Shown in pieces: positions 25,310 to 34,502 of a stretch of 64,000 nt of DNA. Under the pieces are notes generated by a model. It was not told the DNA's origin, made no database searches, and saw only the letters and a program-made list of their open reading frames with translations. Numbering within the stretch: position 1 is the first letter of the stretch; each line of letters opens with the position of its first letter. Source of the DNA: Devosia soli. Its GTDB lineage: Bacteria > Pseudomonadota > Alphaproteobacteria > Rhizobiales > Devosiaceae. Both the position numbers and the translations under genes were made by a program. The stretch lies in assembly GCF_000970455.1 (NCBI RefSeq), contig NZ_LAJG01000015.1, forward strand, positions 1 through 64,000, read 5' to 3'.

Positions 25310-25702
25310 ATGGACGCTCCATTGGAGCTTCTCACAAATAGCGGTAGACGGCGCCGCAATCGGCAGTGGCCCGATGCGGTTAAGGCGCGGATTGTCGCCG
25401 AGACGTTGCGGCCCGGAGCAACCATTAGTGAAGTTGCGGAGCGGCATGGGCTGAAGCCCAACCATATTTCCTCTTGGCGAACCCTTGCGCGGAGGGGGAG
25501 GCTGGTGCTGCCGGCACCAGAGGATGCGGTGGAGTTTGCGACGCTGATGGTCGCTCCGGTTGATGAGGCACTGGCGGCCGCGGAGCGGACGGCATCGGCT
25601 GGGCCCGAGGTCGTGGTGGGATCGGTGATCATCCGGCTCGAGCCTGGCGCTTCGGCGGCCCGGATAGCCTCGGTGGTCCATGCGCTGACGGCGATCACAT
25701 GA
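25310..25702 (+). CDS. tnpA: IS66-family accessory protein TnpA (OrfA)
   Basis: A 130-residue protein with the helix-turn-helix of IS66 OrfA (RRRNRQWPDAVKARIVAETL, then TISEVAERHGLKPNHISSWR) and the conserved C-terminal VVVGSVIIRLEPGASAARIA. It appears intact and probably binds element ends. It overlaps tnpB by four bases (ATGA). Confidence 0.92.
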   Translation: MDAPLELLTNSGRRRRNRQWPDAVKARIVAETLRPGATISEVAERHGLKPNHISSWRTLARRGRLVLPAPEDAVEFATLMVAPVDEALAAAERTASAGPEVVVGSVIIRLEPGASAARIASVVHALTAIT

Positions 25703-26074
25703 TCTTCCCCTCGAACCGGGTTCGGATCATGGTGGCGACCAAGCCGATCGAATTCGCTACGCGGAACCTTCGGTTTCCGCAAAGGCCACGACAGCTTGGC
25801 TGCGATGGTGAAGAACGCGTTGCACGAGGACCCGTTCACCGGCACGGTCTTCGTGTTCCGGGCCAGGAAGACTGATCGGCTGAAGTTGCTCTACTGGGAC
25901 GGCACGGGTCTCGTCATGGCTTACAAGCGATTGGAAGAGCACAGCTTCAGTTGGCCTGCGGTGACAGACGGCCTGATGACGTTGAGCCACGCGCAGTTCG
26001 CGGCGCTGTTCTCTGGGCTCGATTGGCGGCGGGTTCGGGCGGTGGAAGCGAAGGCGCCAGAAGCGGTGGAATGA
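25699..26074 (+). pseudogene. tnpB: IS66-family TnpB (OrfB), frameshifted
   Basis: The protein starts normally as MIFPSNRVRIMVATKPIEF, but about 22 extra bases near 25752-25773 replace the usual short join before FRKGHDSLAAMV, so the frame shifts. The remainder is intact in another frame from KNALHEDPFTGTVFVFRA to RVRAVEAKAPEAVE. TnpB is needed for IS66 transposition, so this copy should be inactive. Confidence 0.85.
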
Positions 26075-26143
26075 CTGCGGCAGGATGACTCAGGGCTTGT
26101 CTTTTTGCGGGATCGAAGGGGCCTGATCTGGTAGATTCCGGTC

Positions 26144-27574
26144 ATGCTCGAGGCCGCCGAACTTCCTGACGATATTGCCTCCCTCAAGGCGATGCTTGTC
26201 GCTGCGGCGTTGCGCGATCAGCGCAAGGACGAGCGGATCGCGTACCTCGAAAAGCTGGTCGCCGCGTTCAAGCAGGCAGCCTTCGGACGCCGGTCGGAAA
26301 AGAGCGATCCTGACCAGTGCGAACTGGCGCTGGAAGATCTGGAAACGGCAATCGCGGTTATCCATGCCGAAGAGGACGCCGAGGATCGCGTCGCTCGACG
26401 GCCGGCCAAACCGCGCAACGCCAACCGTGGTTCGCTGCCCAAGCACTTGCCGCGGATCGAGGAGATCATCGAGCCCCAAAGTCTGGTCTGTGGCTGCGGC
26501 GGTTGCTTGCACTGTATTGGTGAAGACATCTCCGAGCGGCTCGACGTAATCCCGGCCCAGTTCCGCGTGATTGTGACCCGTCGTCCCAAATATGCCTGCA
26601 GGTCCTGCACGGACGGCGTGGTGCAGGCGCCAGCGCCCACCCGGCTGATCCAGGGTGGGCTGCCGACCGAGGCCACCGTCGCCCATGTTCTGGTCAGCAA
26701 ATATGCCGATCACCTGCCGCTCTATCGCCAGGCGCAGATCTTTAGCCGACAGGGTGTTGATCTGGACCGCTCAACCCTTGCCGACTGGGTCGGTCGGGCC
26801 GCCTTCGAGCTGCGTCCGGTTTACGATGCGCTCATGGCAGATTTGAAACGGTCTTCGAAGCTGTTCATGGACGAAACCCGTGCGCCGGTGCTCGATCCTG
26901 GGGCCAGAAAAACCAAGACCGGATACTTTTGGGCTTTGGCCCGCGATGATCGTCCCTGGAATGGCACCGCACCACCCGGCGTTGCCTTCACCTATGCCCC
27001 GGGCCGGGGTGGCCTTCATGCCGAACGGATCTTGCAGGGCTTTGGCGGCATCCTGCAGGTGGATGGCTATGCCGGCTATAATCGGCTGATTGCGCCCGGC
27101 CGCCTCGGCGTGGGTATACAGCTCGCCTATTGTTGGGCCCATGCCCGTCGCAAGCTGGTCGAGATCACACGCGCCGGTACCGCCACGATTGCACAAGAGG
27201 GTGTGCGGCTCATCGGCGAGCTCTATGCCATTGAAGCCGATATCCGGGGCCTCGGCCCTGAACAGCGTCTCGCTGCTCGCCAGCAACGATCCGGACCAGC
27301 TGTCGCGCGGATAAAGGCATGGCTCGATCATCATCGCGCCCGCGTCTCGGCCAAAGCGCCCATTGGGGAAGCCTTGAGCTACATCGCGAAATACGGGACA
27401 GGGCTCACGCTGTTCCTGGCCGATGGCCGCATCGAGCTCGACAACAATGGAGTTGAGCGGACCATCCGCCCGATTGCGTTGAACCGAAAGAACGCGCTCG
27501 TTGCCGGCCATGATGCTGGAGCAGAAAACTGGGCCGTCATCGCCTCGCTGATCGAAGGTTGCTTAATAGAATAA
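26144..27574 (+). pseudogene. tnpC: IS66-family transposase TnpC, C-terminally truncated
   Basis: 476 residues of the DDE transposase, with the N-terminal coiled coil and FGRRSEK motif, the zinc-finger-like CGCGGCLHCIGED and CRSCTDG, and the catalytic acidic residues in LFMDETRAPVLDPG, LQVDGYAGY and ELDNNGVERTIRP. The normal C-terminus after GAENWAVIASLIE (about 40-50 residues, ending in a LLPW-type motif) is replaced by GCLIE and a stop. The truncation probably reflects a deletion or recombination at about 27.56 kb. Confidence 0.85.
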
Positions 27575-28028
27575 GTGGTTCGGTTTGTCGCCAGATGATG
27601 GCTGAGACAACCTTCGCGCGCGGACGGTCTCATGAAACACATATTGTATTAGGAAGAGAGTCAGAGAGAAGGAAAACCTCTCGTAGCATTGGGGAATTGG
27701 CAGTCAAACGACCATCCATATCGTGCACCGCAGCTACTCACCGAAAATGCGGATGTGAAGGAACTCCTTCGGCAAGATCAGTCCGCCGTGGTCCGCTCAA
27801 CAATGGATCTGCCCGCATCGCCTTCTTGGATTGCCACAGGATCCAGAGGAAGGGATGGGCCGTTGCCTGACCCTTATTGCAGCGGGACATCCCCACAGCT
27901 CGGTTAATGCACGATAGAAGGCGTTATCCAATTTGCCCGAACGCGCTGCCTTTCGAAAAGCCGCGTCGAGAAAGAACGAGGGCCTCAACGGACCATTTGC
28001 TTTTCGACATCGCTTTCCGGGCATTTGT
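27575..28028. other. Region without a recognisable gene
   Basis: About 450 bases between the truncated IS66 and the IS5-family element. Short frames at 27689-27907 (plus) and 27797-28045 (minus) lack family motifs. Probably debris from successive insertions. Confidence 0.45.
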
Positions 28029-28032
28029 CTAG

Positions 28033-28879
28033 CACCTGTTGACAAAGTGGATTCTCAAATCGGCTTTGCCGTGATTCAAGACTGCTTTTTAGGAGGCGGT
28101 TTTGGCACGTGGGGATTTGTCGGACGCAGAGTGGCGGCTCATTGGCGAGCTTTCGCCGGCTGAGCGAGGTCGCAAGTCCCGGCCGGCGCAAGACAATCGC
28201 CGATATCTAAATGGGATGCTCCACGTTCTGCGGGTTGGTTGCCCCTGGCGCGACATGCATGAGCGCTATGGCAAGTGGAACTCGGTCTATGTCCGGTTTC
28301 GCCGCTGGGCCGAGCAAGGGGTCTGGGACGCCCTGCTCGAAACCCTGGTCGAACTCGGGCTCACCGATGACTGGCAACACATGATCGACAGCAAAACGGT
28401 GCGCGGCCATTCGCAGGCAGCGGGCGCTAAAGGGGGACTCATAAGGAGGCTTTTGGTCGATCACGCGGCGGCTTTACGTGCAAAATCCACGCCCGCACAG
28501 ACGGTCAAGGACGCCCTCTTGGCTTTGTCCTGACGGGCGGGGAAGCGTCCGACTATGCAGCCGTTCCTGCCTTGATGGCCATGCCGGTGGGCAAGCCACG
28601 ATTGCTCCTGGCCGACAAAGGCTACGATGGCGACGCCGTGCGCGAGGATTTGCTATTGAGCGGCATCGTTCCGGTGATCCCGCCCAAGGCCAACCGCAAG
28701 AACCCGCCCCCATGTGACTTCCGGGCCTACAAGGATCGCAACCGCATCGAGCGCATGTTCAACAGGCTCAAGCAGTTCCGCCGCATCGCCACGCGCTTCG
28801 ACAAGACCGCAAAATCCTTCGCCGCCTTCCTGGCCTTAGCCGCAGCCAGGATATGGATGCCATACTTTGTCAACATGAC
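28033..28879 (+). mobile_element. IS5-family (IS427-like) insertion sequence with CTAG target duplication
   Basis: An 847-base element. The left end CACCTGTTGACAAAGT and the reverse complement of the right end GTCATGTTGACAAAGT form the inverted repeats. CTAG at 28029-28032 and at 28880-28883 is the target duplication. A single transposase is encoded in two overlapping frames. The ends and the duplication are intact, so the insertion is probably recent. Confidence 0.88.
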
Positions 28880-28883
28880 CTAG
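28102..28883 (+). CDS. IS5-family transposase, two frames joined by -1 frameshift
   Basis: The first frame (28102-28533, TTG start, ARGDLSDAEWRLIGELSP) covers the N-terminal domain and DDWQHMIDSKTVRGH with the first catalytic Asp. At AAAGGGGG near 28430 a -1 shift continues into the second frame THKEAFGRSRGGFTCKIHA, with LLLADKGYDGDAVRE and NRIERMFNRLKQFRRIATR, supplying the second Asp and the Glu. Such frameshifting is usual in the IS427 group. The stop codon TAG is supplied by the CTAG target duplication itself. Likely functional if frameshifting occurs. Confidence 0.88.
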
Positions 28884-28951
28884 ATCGTGCGGTGAAAACC
28901 CGTCCTATTCCGATCGTTAAGTCATCGTTGAGCGAATCCAAAAGCTGCCAC

Positions 28952-30043
28952 TCAAAGCTTGAACAACGTCGCGGCGATATATCGGTCGCTATCGGAACCT
29001 CCATTGAAATAGTAAACCGTGAGCGCCTTGCCGTCATCAAGCGCAACAGTACGCGGATAGCCAAGATCCGACATGCCCCCATCGTCTCGCAGCACGATGT
29101 CGTCGCTCCAGCTAGCGCCTTCGTCGCTGCTGGTGCGGGCGCGCATGCCGAACGGCGCGTCACGGAAACCGTAAATCAGCAACAGTCTCTTGTCGCCCAG
29201 CCGCGTCAAGGTCGGCGGATTTCCGCCAAAACCGGTATTGTCGACAGCCCTTCCTTCCAGCGTCCAACTCTTGCCCTCATCGAGTGAACGATACTGCTCG
29301 ATCCAGGCTTTGCGGTCCGGACCCTTACCCGGTGTCGAACAGCGCACAAGCGAAAGAATGCTGCCGTCATTCATCTTGAGCGACGCTGGCATGATCGCAT
29401 AACCATCCGGCTCTTCGCCGACAAAGCTTTCAAAGTTGAAGCTCTGGCCACCATCGCGCGTCCTCACGCAGAATACACGCCCTTCCTTGCCGTTGCTCTT
29501 GACGGCCGTCAGCAGAAATAGCGCTTCGTGATGCCCGAGTGGGACGATATCGGTGCGTGCAGAAATCCCCGGCAGACCAAAATTGCCAAAGCGATATGGC
29601 CCCTCCCACGAACGTGCGCGGTCGCGGCTCACATAAAACCAGCTGATCGAGCCCAGGTTGAGCCCGGTGCGTGCCGCTATGACGATGGTTTCCGGATCAA
29701 GAAAATCGATGGGATGCTCGAGCGGTTGAAGGTCGCGATCCGGCACGATATTGGGCTGGGACTGCAAAGCCTCCACCACATGCTCGTCGCCCGACAACGA
29801 CGTCCCACCAGGGATATGGCCATTGAATGGTTCGGGCGTCCAGGTATGCCCGCCGTCAAGACTGCGCGCTTGCTTGCCGACGAACGGACGGGTCATGTCG
29901 CGGGCATGAAGGTTTTCCTGCACGCCCTTGAACCCTTGCGAGAACACCGCGACGATCTCGTCGCCCCAGGCCCAAAGCCCGTAATTTGCAGGCCAGGCCG
30001 CGTATTCTCCGGGGACGCGATAGACGTCAACATGCTCGATCAT
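28952..30043 (-). CDS. Sialidase-like BNR/Asp-box protein
   Basis: A 363-residue six-bladed propeller of the sialidase superfamily. The YRVP motif (residues 8-11, equivalent to F/YRIP with the catalytic Arg) and Asp boxes SLDGGHTWT, TRDGGQSFN, SLDEGKSWT and SSDEGASWS are visible. There is no signal peptide, so it would act on imported material inside the cell. It lies downstream of the permeases of an ABC importer on the same strand, and 70 bases from the IS5 element. It may hydrolyse sialosides or another glycan; the presence of a lyase of the N-acetylneuraminate-lyase superfamily at 34503 fits, but sialic acid as substrate is inference. Confidence 0.88.
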   Translation of the reverse strand: MIEHVDVYRVPGEYAAWPANYGLWAWGDEIVAVFSQGFKGVQENLHARDMTRPFVGKQARSLDGGHTWTPEPFNGHIPGGTSLSGDEHVVEALQSQPNIVPDRDLQPLEHPIDFLDPETIVIAARTGLNLGSISWFYVSRDRARSWEGPYRFGNFGLPGISARTDIVPLGHHEALFLLTAVKSNGKEGRVFCVRTRDGGQSFNFESFVGEEPDGYAIMPASLKMNDGSILSLVRCSTPGKGPDRKAWIEQYRSLDEGKSWTLEGRAVDNTGFGGNPPTLTRLGDKRLLLIYGFRDAPFGMRARTSSDEGASWSDDIVLRDDGGMSDLGYPRTVALDDGKALTVYYFNGGSDSDRYIAATLFKL

Positions 30044-30102
30044 GGGAAAGTCTCCTCGTGGCGCCGTCCGGCGCTCGGGTGTTGGTATTGTAATAGCTGC
30101 GC

Positions 30103-31032
30103 CTAGCCTTTGACGCCGCTCGTGACTGCGCCGTCGATGACGAAGCGCTGGGCGAAAAGGAAGACGATGATGATCGGCACGGTGATCAATGTTGCCATTG
30201 CCATCACCACGTTCCAGCGCGCGTCCGGCCCGCTCTGCAGCAATTGCAACCCAATCTGCAGCGTCGCCATATCCCGCGAATTGGTCAGGATCAGCGGCCA
30301 GATAAACTCGTTCCAGGCGCTCTGAAAGCTGAGCACACCCAGCACCGCCATAGCCGGCCGCGCCAGTGGCAGGAGGATACGCCAGAAGATCGTGAAGGAC
30401 TTGGCGCCATCAAGACGAGCGGATTCCTCATATTCGATCGGAATGCGAGTAAAGAATTGCCGCATCAGGAAGATGCCGAATGGCGTCGCCGCCGTCGGCA
30501 GGATCATGCCCCAATACGTATTGAGTAGACCCGTGCCACCATTGCCCAGCCAGTCATTGCCACCCGCAAACGGGATCTTCTGTACGATGAGGAACACCGG
30601 CACGATCTGGCTCTGCGCCGGCACCATAAGGAGGCCGACCACAAGGGCGAAGACTATCGTCTTGCCACGAAACTGCATGCGCGCCAGCGCATAACCGGCC
30701 AGCGAACAGAAAATGAGGTTGGAGATGGTCGAGCCGAGCGCAAAAACGAGGCTATTGACCAATTGCCGTCCACTATCGGGCAGGTAGATCACATCGAGAT
30801 AATTCTGCCATCCGAGGCCCTGCGGTATGAAGCTGGGTGGAAATTGAAAAACTTCCGCGTCTGCCTTGAAGGATGTCGACACCATCCAGAGAAACGGAGC
30901 CATTGTCGCAAAGGCCGCGAACAGCAGAAGGCCATAGCCGACGATCCGTTCGCCCCAGGGGATGAACCGCGACAGCGGGAACGAGCGCTCATCCGTCCGC
31001 GTCAGATTGGATTGGGTTGCCACGACGCTCAT
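30103..31032 (-). CDS. Carbohydrate ABC transporter permease (MalG type)
   Basis: A 309-residue inner-membrane subunit with six membrane segments; first at about residues 30-52 (YGLLLFAAFATMAPFLWMV). The EAA loop is IEYEESARLDGAKSFTIFWR followed by ILLPLARP, and the C-terminus ends TSGVKG. Stop lies 59 bases before the sialidase-like gene, and the start overlaps the stop of the MalF-type permease (ATGA). Confidence 0.95.
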   Translation of the reverse strand: MSVVATQSNLTRTDERSFPLSRFIPWGERIVGYGLLLFAAFATMAPFLWMVSTSFKADAEVFQFPPSFIPQGLGWQNYLDVIYLPDSGRQLVNSLVFALGSTISNLIFCSLAGYALARMQFRGKTIVFALVVGLLMVPAQSQIVPVFLIVQKIPFAGGNDWLGNGGTGLLNTYWGMILPTAATPFGIFLMRQFFTRIPIEYEESARLDGAKSFTIFWRILLPLARPAMAVLGVLSFQSAWNEFIWPLILTNSRDMATLQIGLQLLQSGPDARWNVVMAMATLITVPIIIVFLFAQRFVIDGAVTSGVKG

Positions 31033-31922
31033 CCCTCGCCCCTCCGCATGATTTTGGTCCCCACCAGCGAAAACAGCAGGATGACGAAGAACAACACCGT
31101 CGACATCGCCGCCGAGTAGCCGAACTCGGTGTAGCCGAAGGCCGTCTGGTACATCTGGAAGACGATGGTCTCGGTCGATCCCAGCGGTCCGCCGCCGGTC
31201 ATCACGTAGATCGCGCCGAACACCTGGAAAGATTGCACGATGAGGATGATCATCAGGTAGAAGGTCACCGATCCCAGCATCGGCACTGTGATGCGCCAGA
31301 GGATCGAAAACTTGCTGGCGCCATCAAGCCGCGCCGCTTCGTATATTTCCTCGGGAATATCCTGAAGGCCCGCGAGATAGATGATCATCGCCGTGCCGAA
31401 ATCACGCCATACCGCCATGATGATCAGCGCCATCATCGCAAGATTTGGCGAGGACAACCATGGCTGCGGACCAAGTCCGAGCGATACAAAAAGCCCGTTC
31501 ACAGGCCCCGAATAAGGCTCGTAGAGATAGACCCAGACTACCGCCGCCGCGATCAGCGAAGTCAGCACCGGCAGGTAGAAGATGGTCCGGAATACGATAC
31601 GGAAGGGAAACTTGCGATTGAGCGCCACCGCCGCCAAAAGCCCCAGCGCCATGGTCGGAAACGTCACGCCAAGCGTATAGTACATCGTATTGCCGATGGC
31701 CTGCTGGAAGCGGCCATCCGCCATCAGCCGGAAGTAATTGTCTAGACCCACCCAATTGGCCGGCCTCAGGAATGATATGTCGGTGAAGCTCATCCCGATC
31801 GTCGCGATCGCGGGCAGGAGCAGCGATAGGAACAGGATCAAGAGGGCCGGGGCGAGAAAGGCATAGGCGCCCCAGGACCTGTTGAACGGTCCGGCAGTGG
31901 CCGATCGGGATGGCATGATCAC
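31029..31922 (-). CDS. Carbohydrate ABC transporter permease (MalF type)
   Basis: A 297-residue subunit with first membrane segment AYAFLAPALLILFLSLLLPA and the EAA loop EEIYEAARLDGASKFSILWR followed by ITVPML. It follows the substrate-binding protein gene by four bases. ATG start at 31922 has GAGTGAT upstream. Confidence 0.95.
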   Translation of the reverse strand: MIMPSRSATAGPFNRSWGAYAFLAPALLILFLSLLLPAIATIGMSFTDISFLRPANWVGLDNYFRLMADGRFQQAIGNTMYYTLGVTFPTMALGLLAAVALNRKFPFRIVFRTIFYLPVLTSLIAAAVVWVYLYEPYSGPVNGLFVSLGLGPQPWLSSPNLAMMALIIMAVWRDFGTAMIIYLAGLQDIPEEIYEAARLDGASKFSILWRITVPMLGSVTFYLMIILIVQSFQVFGAIYVMTGGGPLGSTETIVFQMYQTAFGYTEFGYSAAMSTVLFFVILLFSLVGTKIMRRGEG

Positions 31923-31925
31923 TCC

Positions 31926-33215
31926 TCAGCCGCGGTCGAGAATGGTCTGCACTTCGGCCGCTGCGGCACTCAGTGCATCTTCGACGCTCGCCCGCCCGAA
32001 CATGGCTTCCTGCACCGCACGGGCGATGATCGTCACCATGCGCGAGAAGGCCGGGATCGCCGGCGCTTCCTGCGGTGCATAGCTTGCGGTTTCGACGAAC
32101 TTGGAAAGATAGGGATCCGCCTGCACCGCAGGATCCTGTTGGGCGGATTTGAGCACCGGCACGTTCTTGCTCTCCACAGCGAACGCAACCTGCTGCTCTG
32201 GCGATAGCGCGAACTCGACGAATGCGACGGCACCCTCGATGTTCTTCGCATCGCGCGGAATGGCGTAGCAGAACGGATCGACCAGCGAGGTGAAGCCGCC
32301 ATTTTCCATCGGAATAGGCGCCACGGCGAATTCGATGCCAGCACGCAAGGCGTTATTGGTCGAATAATTGCCGGCAATTATCATCGCCGCCCGCGCCGTG
32401 TTGAAAGGGCTCGCAAGACCGCCTGGCCCGAGGCCGAACCCAAGATCCGACACTCGGTCGTCGATCAGGAGGCCCTTGAGAAAGGTGAGCGCCTTGACCC
32501 CTTCAGGCCCAGCAAAGCTTGGAGCAGAAAGGTCGTCGTTAAGTAGCTTGCCGCCCGCACCCTGGAGGAATAGCGTGAACACTTCCCAGGCTTCGAGGTC
32601 GTTGTGGAACAGCGAGAAGCCGGCGCGCTCGAGGAAACCCGATTCTTGCCGTTTGGTCAGGGCGATGGCCCAGTCGCGGAACTCGGCCCAGGTCTTGGGC
32701 GGGTTTTCCGGATCAAGGCCTGCTTCGACCACATGGGCGCGGTTGAAACCGATGCCGCGCGACGTGCCATACATAGGCACCGAATATTGCGCGCCGTTGA
32801 TATGACCATAGGCCAGAAGCGAGGGGTCGAGATCGTCTATCGAGACGCTGAGCGCTTCGCCCAAATCGAGCATGCGGTCGGCGGCAGCATAGGTGAGGTT
32901 GTAATCCCAGTGCTGGACAAAAAGGTCCGGCGCCGTGTTGCCGTTGATCGATGTCAGGATCTTTTCGTTGAGCTGCGGCGGCTCCGCATAAAGCGTGCTG
33001 ACGAGGTTGCGCTCCGGATGCGCTTCCTTGAAGGCGGCTTCCAGCGCTTCGCCGGCCACTCGCTTGCTACCCGCAAACTGCGACCAGAACACCAGTTGCT
33101 GGTCCTGCCCGAAGGCCCGGCCGATCGAGCCGCCCAGCCCCAGCGTCAAACTGCCGGCCGCCACGCCGAGCAACAATTGGCGCCGATTGAGTCCCGTCTT
33201 ATTCTGTTTTTCCAT
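31926..33215 (-). CDS. Carbohydrate ABC transporter substrate-binding protein with Tat-like signal
   Basis: A 429-residue periplasmic receptor. The N-terminus has a twin-arginine signal (LNRRQLLLGVAAG, hydrophobic stretch to about residue 33), unlike the Sec signals of the other sugar-binding proteins in this window. The mature part begins QLVFWSQFAGSKRVAGEALE, a CUT1-type receptor. It is the second gene of the operon ATPase-binding protein-MalF-MalG-sialidase. Confidence 0.93.
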   Translation of the reverse strand: MEKQNKTGLNRRQLLLGVAAGSLTLGLGGSIGRAFGQDQQLVFWSQFAGSKRVAGEALEAAFKEAHPERNLVSTLYAEPPQLNEKILTSINGNTAPDLFVQHWDYNLTYAAADRMLDLGEALSVSIDDLDPSLLAYGHINGAQYSVPMYGTSRGIGFNRAHVVEAGLDPENPPKTWAEFRDWAIALTKRQESGFLERAGFSLFHNDLEAWEVFTLFLQGAGGKLLNDDLSAPSFAGPEGVKALTFLKGLLIDDRVSDLGFGLGPGGLASPFNTARAAMIIAGNYSTNNALRAGIEFAVAPIPMENGGFTSLVDPFCYAIPRDAKNIEGAVAFVEFALSPEQQVAFAVESKNVPVLKSAQQDPAVQADPYLSKFVETASYAPQEAPAIPAFSRMVTIIARAVQEAMFGRASVEDALSAAAAEVQTILDRG

Positions 33216-33277
33216 GTTCCCTACTCCCTTAAGTTAAGCGATGAAGCCTCTCCTCGCGCTTCACCCGATTTCCTGCA

Positions 33278-34372
33278 TCACACCTCGGCCCGCCGGGATC
33301 GCAAAATCCCATCGGCGTCGAACACCTTCACGCTCGCCCCATCGACGCTCACGTTGATCGCCTCGCCTGCGCGCAATTTGGGATCGCCGTTGAACAAGGC
33401 CGTAAACGGCCGCCCCTCTTCCCCGGCATGGACGATCGTATGCAGGCCAAGCCGCTCGACCGCCTCCGGCACCACCGAAAACTGCACTTGCCTTCCGGCG
33501 CCGAGCTCGAGCGCTTCGGGCCGTATGCCTAGCGTCACGCTGTCGCCCGCAGAAAGGTGCTCGCCGCTGAAGGGCAGCGTAACGACACCGATCCGCGCCG
33601 CCTCGACAGACACCGTCGCGCCCTCGGCGCTACGCACCGTTCCGGCCAGAAAATTCATCGGCGGACTGCCGATAAATCCGGCAACGAACAGGTTGGCCGG
33701 ATTATGGTAGAGTTCCATCGGCGGACCCACCTGCTCCACCTTGCCACCGTTCAGCACCACGATGCGGTCGGCCATGGTCATGGCTTCGAGCTGGTCATGC
33801 GTCACATAGACCATGGTCGAGCCGAGCCGGCGGTGAAGTTGGGTCAGCTCGGAACGCATTTCCATGCGCAAGGCCGCATCGAGGTTCGACAGCGGCTCGT
33901 CCATCAGGAAAATGCCCGGCTTGCGGACGATGGCCCGGGCAATCGCCACGCGCTGGCGCTGACCCCCGGATAATTTGGATGGCTTGTCCTGCAAGCGGGT
34001 CGAAAGCTGCACGATCTGAGCGGCCTTGGCGACTTCGGCGCGGATTTCATCCTTGGGCCGACGTTCCATCTGCAGCGGAAAGGCGATGTTGTCGTATACG
34101 CTCATATGCGGATAGAGCGCGTAATTCTGGAACACCATGGCGATTGGCCGCTGGCCTGCTTGCCGCGAGGTCACATCCTTGCCGCCAATGGCGATCTGGC
34201 CCTCGCTGACCGGATCGAGTCCCGCGATGAGACGCAGAAGCGTGCTCTTGCCGCAACCGGACGGCCCGACGAACACTGCAAACTCGCCATCGGCGATCTC
34301 GAGCGACACGTCCTTGAGCGCATTGAACGCGCCGTAGGTCTTTGACACGCCCGACAGTTCCAGTTCCGCCAC
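33278..34372 (-). CDS. Carbohydrate ABC transporter ATP-binding protein
   Basis: A 364-residue UgpC/MalK-type ATPase. Walker A GPSGCGKST, Q loop VFQNYALYPHMSVYDN, signature LSGGQRQRVAIARAI, Walker B IFLMDEPLSNLD, and the C-terminal regulatory domain (GIRPEALELG) are seen. It is the first gene of the minus-strand operon and is divergent from the aldolase gene, with a shared control region at 34373-34502. Confidence 0.95.
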   Translation of the reverse strand: MAELELSGVSKTYGAFNALKDVSLEIADGEFAVFVGPSGCGKSTLLRLIAGLDPVSEGQIAIGGKDVTSRQAGQRPIAMVFQNYALYPHMSVYDNIAFPLQMERRPKDEIRAEVAKAAQIVQLSTRLQDKPSKLSGGQRQRVAIARAIVRKPGIFLMDEPLSNLDAALRMEMRSELTQLHRRLGSTMVYVTHDQLEAMTMADRIVVLNGGKVEQVGPPMELYHNPANLFVAGFIGSPPMNFLAGTVRSAEGATVSVEAARIGVVTLPFSGEHLSAGDSVTLGIRPEALELGAGRQVQFSVVPEAVERLGLHTIVHAGEEGRPFTALFNGDPKLRAGEAINVSVDGASVKVFDADGILRSRRAEV

Positions 34373-34502
34373 GAGCTTTCTCCTTCACGCGATCAGGCTC
34401 ATTTCAACCCGTCAGCAAAATGAAGTTGCATGAAATTGGACCGCATGTAAATACTTGATTGTCTCTTTGCTTAAATCGGTGATTGTATCAGTGACCCAAC
34501 AG

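Larger units (their letters stand above)
25310..27574 (+). mobile_element. IS66-family element, decayed
   Basis: The three-gene IS66 order tnpA-tnpB-tnpC is present. tnpA is complete, tnpB carries an internal insertion that shifts the frame, and tnpC stops about 40-50 residues early. Terminal inverted repeats could not be fixed, and the right end seems lost. The element is therefore probably immobile by itself. Confidence 0.85.
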
